From DASRBO01 sp035653595 (GTDB lineage Bacteria; Actinomycetota; Acidimicrobiia; Acidimicrobiales; JAJPHE01): 10,813 bases of DNA. The stretch is taken from assembly GCA_035653595.1 (NCBI GenBank), contig DASRBO010000143.1, positions 1 to 10,813 on the forward strand, written 5' to 3'. This document shows positions 5,896 to 10,813 of the stretch, one piece after another. The notes beneath the pieces are model-generated. The model did not search any database. It was not told the origin of the DNA and was given only the letters and a program-made list of their open reading frames with translations. The first letter of the stretch is position 1. Each line of letters opens with the position of its first letter. A program made the translations under genes and the position numbers.

Positions 5896-6468
5896 TCAAG
5901 GTGCCGTCGCCTGGGCGCGCTCGTAGAGCTCGCCGAACCGTTCCATGGCGGCCTCGACAGCGGGACGGTCGCCGGTGGCGAGAAGATCGAGCAACAGGCC
6001 GCGGGTCACTGCCACCATGAGCCGGGCGTCTATCAGCGCCGCCTGCATGCCGACTCCGGTGCGTGTGAGCAACTCGGCGACGGGAACGGTCCAGGCGTCG
6101 ATGATTCCGTCGAGGAGCGTCCGGGCCGATGGCCGACCCTGCAGGGCCTGGCCGTAAAGCTCGAAGAACAGGCGTTCGTGTGGGGCCAGTCCTGGGTCGA
6201 CTAGACCGGCCCAGAGCCGCCTGGCGGCGTGCAAGGGATCGTCGGAGCTCGCCATCAGCTCGGCCAGGAGCTCCCGCTGTCGGGCCTCCACAGAACGCGT
6301 GACCTCGACCAGCAGCCCTTCTCGTGACCCGAAGTGATGGATCAGCATGCGATGGCTCGTGCCCACGGCCCCGGCGATGGCACGCAGGCTCTGATCGCCG
6401 ATGCCCGCTACCAAGGCATGCTCGACCACGGCATCCAGCAGCCGTTGCCGCGGGCTTGCCAGAGGCAT
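5896..6468 (-). CDS. TetR/AcrR-family transcriptional regulator
   Basis: A 190-residue repressor-type protein. The N-terminal DNA-binding domain covers about residues 5-52: RQRLLDAVVEHALVAGI as helix 1, SLRAIAGAVGTS and HRMLIHHFGSREGLLVEV as the helix-turn-helix, with 'HHFGSREGLL' matching the conserved 'YxHFxSKexLl' end. The remaining helical part is the ligand-binding and dimer domain, whose inducer cannot be read. The ATG at 6468 lies inside the perfect operator palindrome at 6467-6484, so it very likely represses itself and the divergent SRPBCC gene. A -10-like TACCAT (minus strand 6481-6476) is 7 bases before the ATG, suggesting a leaderless message. Confidence 0.9.
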   Translation of the reverse strand: MPLASPRQRLLDAVVEHALVAGIGDQSLRAIAGAVGTSHRMLIHHFGSREGLLVEVTRSVEARQRELLAELMASSDDPLHAARRLWAGLVDPGLAPHERLFFELYGQALQGRPSARTLLDGIIDAWTVPVAELLTRTGVGMQAALIDARLMVAVTRGLLLDLLATGDRPAVEAAMERFGELYERAQATAP

Positions 6469-6484
6469 GTACCAGATGGTACAT
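6467..6484. promoter_or_regulatory. Operator palindrome shared by tetR-type gene and SRPBCC gene
   Basis: ATGTACCA, two bases GA, TGGTACAT: a perfect 8-bp inverted repeat overlapping the regulator's start codon and its -10 TACCAT, and 8 bases before the ATG of the divergent gene. For the + direction TTGCCA (6456-6461) is a fair -35, but the -10 is poor (TACATC 6480-6485). Size and symmetry fit a TetR dimer site. Binding is inferred. Confidence 0.72.
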
Positions 6485-6492
6485 CAGTGTTC

Positions 6493-6930
6493 ATGGAAAA
6501 AGAGGCGGCAGTGGCCGTGCAGGCGCCGACCGACGCGATCTGGGCGGTGGTGGTGGACGTCGAGCGGTGGCCGGAAGTCACCCCGAGCATGACGGAAGTT
6601 CGCCGCCTGGACGACGGCGAACTTCGACCCGGCAGCAAGGCTCGCATCCGGCAGCCGGGCTTTGCGCCGGCCCAATGGGAGGTCACCGTGGTCGACCCCC
6701 CTCGGATCTTCACGTGGGTCTCGTCGGCGCCGGGCGTGCGCACGGTCGCCGAGCACGAGATCCGATCGACGCCCGGTGGTTCGGAGCTCGTGCTGCGCTT
6801 GCGCCAGAGCGGCCCGCTCGCCCCGGTCGTCCGGGCGGTGTACGGACGGCGGATCCGCCGTTTTTTGGAGCAGGAGGCGGCCGGTCTGGCCGGCGCCGCC
6901 GAGGCACGGGTCCGCACACTCGAGACTTGA
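6493..6930 (+). CDS. SRPBCC-family protein (polyketide cyclase/dehydrase type)
   Basis: A 145-residue protein of the START-like, helix-grip fold that holds hydrophobic ligands in a cavity. The N-terminal strand and helix EKEAAVAVQAPTDAIWAVV, then VDVERWPEVTPSMTEVRRLD, is the signature start of the Polyketide_cyc2 group; GSKARIRQPGFAPAQWEVTV and TWVSSAPGVRTVAEHEI are the following strands, and RRIRRFLEQEAAGLAGAAE at about 119-137 is the long C-terminal helix. Such proteins may be cyclases, aromatase-like or simple binding proteins; no catalytic role can be assigned. Start ATG at 6493 is preferred; GTG two codons earlier is possible, and the frame's extension back to 6334 runs across the regulator and is not credible. 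It is divergent from the TetR regulator and probably controlled by it. Confidence 0.85.
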   Translation: MEKEAAVAVQAPTDAIWAVVVDVERWPEVTPSMTEVRRLDDGELRPGSKARIRQPGFAPAQWEVTVVDPPRIFTWVSSAPGVRTVAEHEIRSTPGGSELVLRLRQSGPLAPVVRAVYGRRIRRFLEQEAAGLAGAAEARVRTLET

Positions 6931-6947
6931 TCAAGGTGGCCCCTGCT

Positions 6948-6974
6948 GAACCGCCCTGCGTCGGAAGGCGGTTC
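6948..6974 (+). terminator. Hairpin after the SRPBCC gene
   Basis: GAACCGCC (6948-6955) and GGCGGTTC (6967-6974) form a perfect 8-bp stem with an 11-base loop, 17 bases past the stop codon. It lacks a T-run but is well placed to end the SRPBCC transcript. Confidence 0.5.
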
Positions 6975-7056
6975 GCGTTATAGGGGTCCTGCTGGTTCTA
7001 CCTCCACGAAATATCGAATCTCTTCGAGGCTGCCTGGAAGTAGCTGAGCGCCCACA

Positions 7057-7125
7057 AGGTGACCCTCCACCGGCGTTCCGGAATACGTCTATGGCAAGGG
7101 GGCGCGCCGCGTTATCGAGGCGGTC
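7057..7125 (+). repeat. Dispersed intergenic element, degenerate copy 8
   Basis: AGGTGAC at 7057-7063 and CCACCGGCG at 7067-7075 keep the standard 18-base offset to GTTCCGGAA; the second box is GTTATCGAGGCGG at 7111, 36 bases on. Weak alone, but geometry and position, between the SRPBCC unit and the acetyltransferase, fit the family. The rest of 6975-7216 shows nothing else recognised. Confidence 0.42.
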
Positions 7126-7216
7126 CGGGCTGTAAAGGCCATGGTCGGGTTCGAGTCGTCCATCCGACCAGTTGGCTTGCCGGCGACGCCGGCGTTTCGA
7201 CACGCTCGCTTCCGAG

Positions 7217-7738
7217 ATGAATGGCCTGGAGGAGACCCGGCGGGCAGTTGAAGCAGGCGGCCCCAGCTGTCTCGTCATCGACGACCTGATCTGGAGGGAT
7301 CTGGACAAGCTCGCTTGGTCGGGCACGGCGGCCCATGTCCGAGCCGTCGCTCATGTCCTCGCACAGGTGGAACGGGGAGAGGCGGAGTACCTCGTCGTGC
7401 GTGCTCTGGATGGCACGCCGGTTGCCAAGGCCGCCATCGACTACGTCGAGGCGCCTGGCGTAGGGACCATAATGCAAATGGCAACCCATACTGAGCTCCA
7501 GAGTCTCGGCCTTGGATCGGCATTGATCGCGGTGGCGGAGGAGCGGATTCGTGGGCGCGGCGTGACCGTGGCCCGCCTGGGCGTCGAAGACGACAATCCC
7601 CGGGCTCGAGTTCTGTATGAGAGGCTCGGCTACCGCGCCGTGCAGCGCAGGGTTGTGTCGTGGGAGGCAGAGTCTCCCGACGGGTCGCTCTTCGAGTATC
7701 GGACTGAGATCACTGAATTGGACAAAGCCCTAACCTGA
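7217..7738 (+). CDS. GNAT-family N-acetyltransferase
   Basis: A 173-residue acetyltransferase that should move an acetyl group from acetyl-CoA to an amine on a small molecule or protein; the acceptor is unknown. EYLVVRALDGTPVAKAAIDY (about 55-74) covers the first core strands, VGTIMQMATHTELQSLGLGSAL (about 80-101) contains the pyrophosphate-binding Q-S-L-G-L-G loop, and VARLGVEDDNPRARVLYERL, ending GYRAVQ, is the classic motif with the N and Y that close the active site. Length is standard. The frame is open back to a TTG at 7172; ATG at 7217 is chosen because the extra residues are an arginine run of no family meaning, though no clear ribosome site or -10 precedes it. It forms a one-gene unit between copies 8 and 9. 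Confidence 0.87.
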   Translation: MNGLEETRRAVEAGGPSCLVIDDLIWRDLDKLAWSGTAAHVRAVAHVLAQVERGEAEYLVVRALDGTPVAKAAIDYVEAPGVGTIMQMATHTELQSLGLGSALIAVAEERIRGRGVTVARLGVEDDNPRARVLYERLGYRAVQRRVVSWEAESPDGSLFEYRTEITELDKALT

Positions 7739-7757
7739 CCACCCGCGTCCCGTCCTG

Positions 7758-7825
7758 CTGTGACCGGCACCCGGCGTTAGAGGGCATTCCCGGGATGACG
7801 ACATTGCGGGGTTAGGGGACGCATG
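7758..7825 (+). repeat. Dispersed intergenic element, copy 9
   Basis: CTGTGAC at 7758-7764, CACCCGGC running into GTTAGAGGGCA at 7776-7786, and GTTAGGGGACGCATG at 7811-7825, exactly 35 bases apart. Both boxes carry GTTAG here instead of GGTAG. The middle has a CATTCCCGGGATG palindrome. It fills the gap between the converging acetyltransferase and exporter genes. Confidence 0.78.
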
Positions 7826-7836
7826 AGCCCCGACTG

Positions 7837-9378
7837 CTAGGGGCTGGTGGCCGTGACAAAGCCAGGTTCGGTTCCATCCCGGCTGCCCTCGGAGGCAGCC
7901 GCCGATGCTGCGGGACGTGGCGCCGCAACCAGGACGCCGACAATCACGGCGGCAGCTGTCAGGACGACTGCCGCCCAGCCAGCGGCGGTGGCGTACCCGT
8001 GCACGAGTCCCGCCCTCACGAGGTCGGCCGATCGGGGGCTTGACCCGAGGACGTGGGCTGCCAGATAGGTGGCGGTAGCGGTCGCAGCGATGGTGTTGAG
8101 CAGAGCAGTACCGACCGATGCGCCCATCTGCTGGGCGGTGTTGGCCACGGCGGAGGCCACTCCGGCTTCTTGCGGGTTGACGCCGGCCGTGGCGGTGGAG
8201 AAGGCGGGGACGAATACCGCTCCCATCCCCAGCCCGAGGAGGATCTCAGCCGGCAAGGCGTAAGCCGCGTAGGCGGAGTCGGGCTGGAGCCGGGTGAGGA
8301 TGGCCATGCCGACGGCGCCCAGCAGCAGTCCCGGAACCATGAGCATTCGGGGCGCCACCCGGGCCAGCAGAGCTCGAGAGATCGTCGTCGAGCTGGTCAT
8401 CACCGCCGCCGACATGGGCAGGAAGGCCAGGCCCGCTTTGGCCGGCGAGTAGCCCAGCACAACTTGGAACTCGTAGGTTAGAAGGAGGAACAGGCCGTAG
8501 AGGGCGATGACGGCCAGTCCGACAGCGACACTGGCCCCGCCGCGGCTGCGTTCCCCGGAGATGCGCAGGGGCAGGAGGGGCTCGGCAACTGTGGCCTCGA
8601 CGGCAACGAAGCCGACCAGGAGGATGGCGCCGAGCGACAGGGCGGCCAGCGTCGTGGACGATGACCAACTCCTGGTCGCCGCCTCGGCCAGGCCGTAGAC
8701 GACCGAGACCAGCCCGGCGGTGACCAGGAGCGCTCCGGGTACATCGAGCCGGGCGCCCTTTCGGCCCGGCACGACCGGGAGCACGCGGGCTCCGGCCACG
8801 AAGGCCCCCAGGGCGATGGGCACGTTGATGAGCAGGCACCACCGCCACTGGACGTACTCGGTGAGAAGCCCGCCCAGCAGCAGGCCGAGCGCCCCGCCGG
8901 TGCCGGCAATGGCCCCGAAGACGGCGAAGGCCTTGGCCCGCTCGCGCGCCTCGACGAAGGTGATGGCGAGAAGCGACAGGGCCGTGGGGGCCAGGAGCGC
9001 GGCGAAGGCGCCCTGGGCGCCCCGGGCGACCAGGAGCCATCCGAAGCTCTGCGCCGCACCGCCCGCTGCCGAGGCTGCGGCGAAGCCGGCCAGGCCGATG
9101 AGGAAGGTCCGCCGGCGTCCGAGGGTGTCGGCCAGCCGTCCGCCGAGCAGGAGCAACCCCCCAAAGGCGAGGGTGTAGGCGGTCACGACCCAGGAGCGGT
9201 CGGCGACCGAGATGTGCAGGCCCCGCTGCGCCGAGGGCAGGGCGATGTTGATGACGGTGGCGTCGAGGGCCACCATCAGCTGGGCCACGGATATGCACAC
9301 CAGGGCCGCCCAACGCCGACCGGATGCCCCTGCCTGGGGCCCGATCGCCCCGGTTCTCTCCTGCAGGTACGTAGTCAT
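7837..9378 (-). CDS. MFS multidrug exporter, DHA2 family (EmrB/QacA type, 14 TM)
   Basis: A 513-residue inner-membrane proton-coupled drug or metabolite exporter. LDATVINIALP at 38-48 is the DHA2 motif in helix 1; GGRLADTLGRRR at 79-90 is motif A between helices 2 and 3; GAIAGTGGALGLLLGG at 155-170 is motif C, the antiporter motif of exporters, in helix 5; WRWCLLINVPI at 178-188 is the DHA2-typical end of the helix 5-6 region. Length and hydrophobic pattern fit 14 helices. Start ATG at 9378; a strong promoter, TTGACA then TAGTCT on the minus strand, puts transcription start at or next to it. It is divergent from a MarR regulator, a classic drug-responsive exporter arrangement. The substrate is unknown. 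Confidence 0.93.
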   Translation of the reverse strand: MTTYLQERTGAIGPQAGASGRRWAALVCISVAQLMVALDATVINIALPSAQRGLHISVADRSWVVTAYTLAFGGLLLLGGRLADTLGRRRTFLIGLAGFAAASAAGGAAQSFGWLLVARGAQGAFAALLAPTALSLLAITFVEARERAKAFAVFGAIAGTGGALGLLLGGLLTEYVQWRWCLLINVPIALGAFVAGARVLPVVPGRKGARLDVPGALLVTAGLVSVVYGLAEAATRSWSSSTTLAALSLGAILLVGFVAVEATVAEPLLPLRISGERSRGGASVAVGLAVIALYGLFLLLTYEFQVVLGYSPAKAGLAFLPMSAAVMTSSTTISRALLARVAPRMLMVPGLLLGAVGMAILTRLQPDSAYAAYALPAEILLGLGMGAVFVPAFSTATAGVNPQEAGVASAVANTAQQMGASVGTALLNTIAATATATYLAAHVLGSSPRSADLVRAGLVHGYATAAGWAAVVLTAAAVIVGVLVAAPRPAASAAASEGSRDGTEPGFVTATSP

Positions 9379-9453
9379 GGCGAGAAGACTAGATCTCTAA
9401 GGCTTCGATGTCAAAGGGTTGGAAGTCGATCCCTTGGCTCCTAGACTCATGGC
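9379..9453. promoter_or_regulatory. Divergent leaderless promoters of exporter and marR-type gene
   Basis: Minus strand: -35 TTGACA (9414-9409), 17-base spacer, -10 TAGTCT (9391-9386), 7 bases to the exporter ATG. Plus strand: -35 TTGGAA (9419-9424), 17-base spacer, -10 TAGACT (9442-9447), 6 bases to the regulator ATG. An inverted repeat, AAGGG (9414-9418) and CCCTT (9431-9435) with a 12-base centre, overlaps both -35 elements and is a candidate MarR operator. Promoter calls are good by pattern; the operator is tentative. Confidence 0.65.
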
Positions 9454-9924
9454 ATGCGATCCGTCCGTCCGCCCGTCGGCCTGCACCTCAGCCAAGCTGC
9501 CCGGACCGTCGGGCGGGCCTTCGACGACGCCCTGGCCGAGGCCGGCGGGTCCCTGCCCGTATGGCTGGTGCTGCTCAACTTGAAGGCCAATCCCCGAGGC
9601 TCCCAGCGCGAGATCGCCGAGGCGATCGGGGTGAGCGAGGCCACTCTGACCCACCACCTCAACGCCATGGAGACCGACGGGCTGATCACCCGTCGCCGGG
9701 ACCCCGGGAACCGGCGGGTCCACGTGCTCGAGCTCACCGAGTCCGGCGATGCATCATTCATGGCGCTACGGGCCGCGGCCGTCGCCTTTGACCGTCGTCT
9801 GCGCCGCGGCGTCACCGAAAAGGAGATCGAGGGGCTGCAGGGCTTGTTCGATCGGCTTGTCGCCAATGTCGGTCCCGAACTCGATCAGCGCCCACCCGGG
9901 CCCGGATTGCTCCAGAGTGGCTAG
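9454..9924 (+). CDS. MarR-family transcriptional regulator
   Basis: A 156-residue winged-helix regulator. Dimer helix at about 10-30, then LPVWLVLLNLKAN; the helix-turn-helix is SQREIAEAIGVSEATLTHHL at 50-69, followed by NAMETDGLITRRRDPGNRRV, in which D83-P-x-x-R-R is the conserved wing motif (usually D-x-R-D-x-R), and the strand HVLELTESG. The C-terminal helix completes the dimer interface. It most likely represses the divergent DHA2 exporter and itself, releasing DNA when a ligand binds. Start at 9454 fits the -10 six bases upstream; a nearby ATG at 9449 is out of frame. Exporter and regulator together form one unit between copies 9 and 10. Confidence 0.9.
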   Translation: MRSVRPPVGLHLSQAARTVGRAFDDALAEAGGSLPVWLVLLNLKANPRGSQREIAEAIGVSEATLTHHLNAMETDGLITRRRDPGNRRVHVLELTESGDASFMALRAAAVAFDRRLRRGVTEKEIEGLQGLFDRLVANVGPELDQRPPGPGLLQSG

Positions 9925-9936
9925 CCGGAATTCCTG

Positions 9937-10004
9937 CGGTCACCTCCAGCCGGCGGTCGGGGACGTTCAGGTAGCACCGGCGGCCCGCTATTAGGGGGCG
10001 GTCG
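9937..10004 (+). repeat. Dispersed intergenic element, copy 10
   Basis: CGGTCACC at 9937-9944, GCCGGC running into GGTCGGGGACG at 9955-9965, and ATTAGGGGGCGGTCG at 9990-10004, exactly 35 bases apart. GGTAGCACCGG in the middle resembles copies 1 and 4. It ends on the base before the stop codon of the leucine-rich-repeat gene. Confidence 0.72.
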
Positions 10005-10622
10005 TCAGTTCGTGATCTGGACTCCTGGCAGACGCGCGCGCAGATCATCAAGCTCTTTGGCCGCCAGCGTCATGTCCTGCAATCCGAGACGCCGCAACCT
10101 AGGAAGGCGCCGAACGAAGTCCAGCGCCGCGACCGTTAGCGTCTCCTCTTCAAGGTGGAGGTCCTCCAACTCCTGGAGGGAAGCGAGCTCTTGGACGCCG
10201 GCATCCGTGAAGGCGTTCCCCCAGGACTGTAGATACGTTAGACCGGTCAACGCGGCAACATGCTCAATGGCGCTGTCATCCAGGCCCGCCGCCGCCAGGT
10301 AGAGCCGCCGTACGCCGGGCGCCAGGTGGGTCAGGTGCCGCACAGAAGTTGAGACGACGTCTCGCAGCTGAACTGACTGCAGCGAATCTGGCGGCAGGCC
10401 GACCAGAAAACCCAGATCAACCGGTTCCGGTCCACCAACCACCTTCCAGCCATCGGCCATCGGCTCCGTATTGACCACCCGGGTAACCGTGAGCGAGACC
10501 GCAGCGCCGGCTGGTACCTCTACCTGAGAGGTGGCCAGGATAGGGCCGCGGTTTGGGTCCCAGGCGCCGACCCAGCCCAAGGTCCCCACGATTTCGCCAA
10601 CCGGAAAAGACAGAGTGGTCAC
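10005..10622 (-). CDS. Leucine-rich-repeat protein
   Basis: A 205-residue protein if read from GTG at 10622. The C-terminal two thirds are leucine-rich repeats with a period of about 23-24 residues: VRHLTHLAPGVRRLYLAAAG, IEHVAALTGLTYLQSWGN, then FTDAGVQELASLQELEDLHL and LPRLRRLGLQDMTL. The 'TDAGVxxLxxLxxLxxLxL' form recalls bacterial cytoplasmic repeat proteins. The first 60 residues (GWVGAWDP, then VEVPAGAAVSLTVTRVV) look like a small beta domain. No signal peptide or transmembrane helix is seen. It probably binds another protein; partner unknown. The frame stays open to 10802, but that would place element copy 11 inside the coding region, so the shorter start is preferred; no ribosome site confirms it. 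Confidence 0.65.
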   Translation of the reverse strand: MTTLSFPVGEIVGTLGWVGAWDPNRGPILATSQVEVPAGAAVSLTVTRVVNTEPMADGWKVVGGPEPVDLGFLVGLPPDSLQSVQLRDVVSTSVRHLTHLAPGVRRLYLAAAGLDDSAIEHVAALTGLTYLQSWGNAFTDAGVQELASLQELEDLHLEEETLTVAALDFVRRLPRLRRLGLQDMTLAAKELDDLRARLPGVQITN

Positions 10623-10659
10623 GGGTCGCCAGTCTCGCAGCTCCGTGCCGTTGGAGTTG

Positions 10660-10728
10660 GAGGGGGCCCCTGCCGGCGGTAGGGGCGCCGTGCAGTGCCG
10701 AGGGCCTTGGCATATTGCGATACTCCCC
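10660..10728 (+). repeat. Dispersed intergenic element, copy 11
   Basis: A strong first half, TGCCGGC running into GGTAGGGGCGCC at 10678-10689, with a weak second box TATTGCGATACTCCCCG from 10713, 35 bases on. The 5' box is not conserved. It lies upstream of the leucine-rich-repeat gene and inside that gene's longest possible frame. Confidence 0.5.
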
Positions 10729-10772
10729 GCCGACCGGCGGATAGCGCTGTCATGTCGCACGCTGGCGATCCG

Positions 10773-10813
10773 TTGACCCGCATCGGGTGTTACATGTAAC
10801 ATCTAATTGTGGC
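10773..10813 (+). promoter_or_regulatory. Promoter and 14-bp palindrome for a gene beyond the right edge
   Basis: TTGACC (10773-10778), an 18-base spacer and TAACAT (10797-10802) resemble a -35/-10 pair, and a GTG follows 6 bases later at 10809, the same spacing as the leaderless genes elsewhere in the window. The perfect palindrome TGTTACATGTAACA (10788-10801) overlaps the -10 and looks like a repressor site. Only five bases of any such gene are inside the window. Confidence 0.42.

Noticed and set aside
5765..6484. Minus-strand open frame of 239 codons over the TetR-type gene
   Set aside because: It is an arginine- and proline-rich shadow of the TetR-type reading frame, which has clear family motifs.
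6334..6492. N-terminal extension of the SRPBCC protein
   Set aside because: It would run through the TetR-type coding region and the shared operator; homology to the family begins at the ATG at 6493.
6935..6995. Possible element copy at GTTATAGGGGTCC near 6977
   Set aside because: No CCGGCGG or first box occurs 35 bases upstream; the segment is better explained by the hairpin at 6948-6974. A fitting degenerate copy lies at 7057.
8246..9313. Minus-strand 355-codon frame within the exporter gene
   Set aside because: It lies in another frame of the exporter gene and gives an arginine/glycine-rich translation without membrane segments or motifs.
123..10728. Canonical integron attC sites
   Set aside because: The conserved ends do not fit RYYYAAC and GTTRRRY, and the two G-rich boxes are direct, not inverted, repeats. 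Only the general layout is similar, so the name attC is not used.
123..10728. CRISPR array
   Set aside because: Copies are far apart with genes between them and are too diverged; there is no regular short spacing and no cas gene.
1..10813. Insertion sequence, prophage, tRNA or rRNA genes
   Set aside because: No transposase, phage or recombinase-like protein, no terminal inverted repeats with target duplications, and no cloverleaf or rRNA-like sequence was recognised.

Overview
This is high-GC DNA with GTG as well as ATG starts, several promoters of the TANNNT type placed 6-8 bases before a start codon (leaderless genes), and protein families typical of Actinomycetota. An actinobacterium is the best guess; no rRNA, tRNA or core housekeeping gene is present to place it more finely. 

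Layout, left to right: tail of a MazF/PemK-type toxin (+); class I methyltransferase (-); VapB/VapC toxin-antitoxin pair (+); aminoglycoside-phosphotransferase-like gene (+) cut by an in-frame amber codon; alpha/beta hydrolase (-); second class I methyltransferase (-); an overlapping pair of very small genes, the second with a helix-turn-helix (+); divergent TetR regulator (-) and SRPBCC protein (+) sharing a perfect operator palindrome; GNAT acetyltransferase (+); divergent DHA2-type MFS exporter (-) and MarR regulator (+); a leucine-rich-repeat protein (-); and, at the right edge, a promoter and 14-bp palindrome that probably serve a gene starting at the last bases of the window. 

The most striking feature is not a gene. 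Nearly every gap between one-gene or two-gene units holds a copy of a diverged element of about 69 bp, eleven in all. All copies lie on the + strand whatever the direction of the neighbouring genes. Each has a GTCAC/GTCCC-like box, then CCGGCGG, then GGTAGGGGACA 18 bases after the first box, then a variable middle, then a second GGTAGGGGACACCCC-like box close to 35 bases after the first. Short unrelated units (toxin-antitoxin modules, acetyltransferase, phosphotransferase, methyltransferases, exporter plus regulator) separated by same-direction sites with conserved ends and variable centres look like an integron-type gene-cassette array. The boxes do not match the usual integron attC core, and no integrase is in the window, so this may be a divergent or undescribed cassette system. 

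The genes do not form one pathway. Within units there is local logic: VapBC, the small pair at 5217-5638, TetR/SRPBCC and MarR/exporter each look self-regulated. The toxin-antitoxin units could help keep such an array from being lost.
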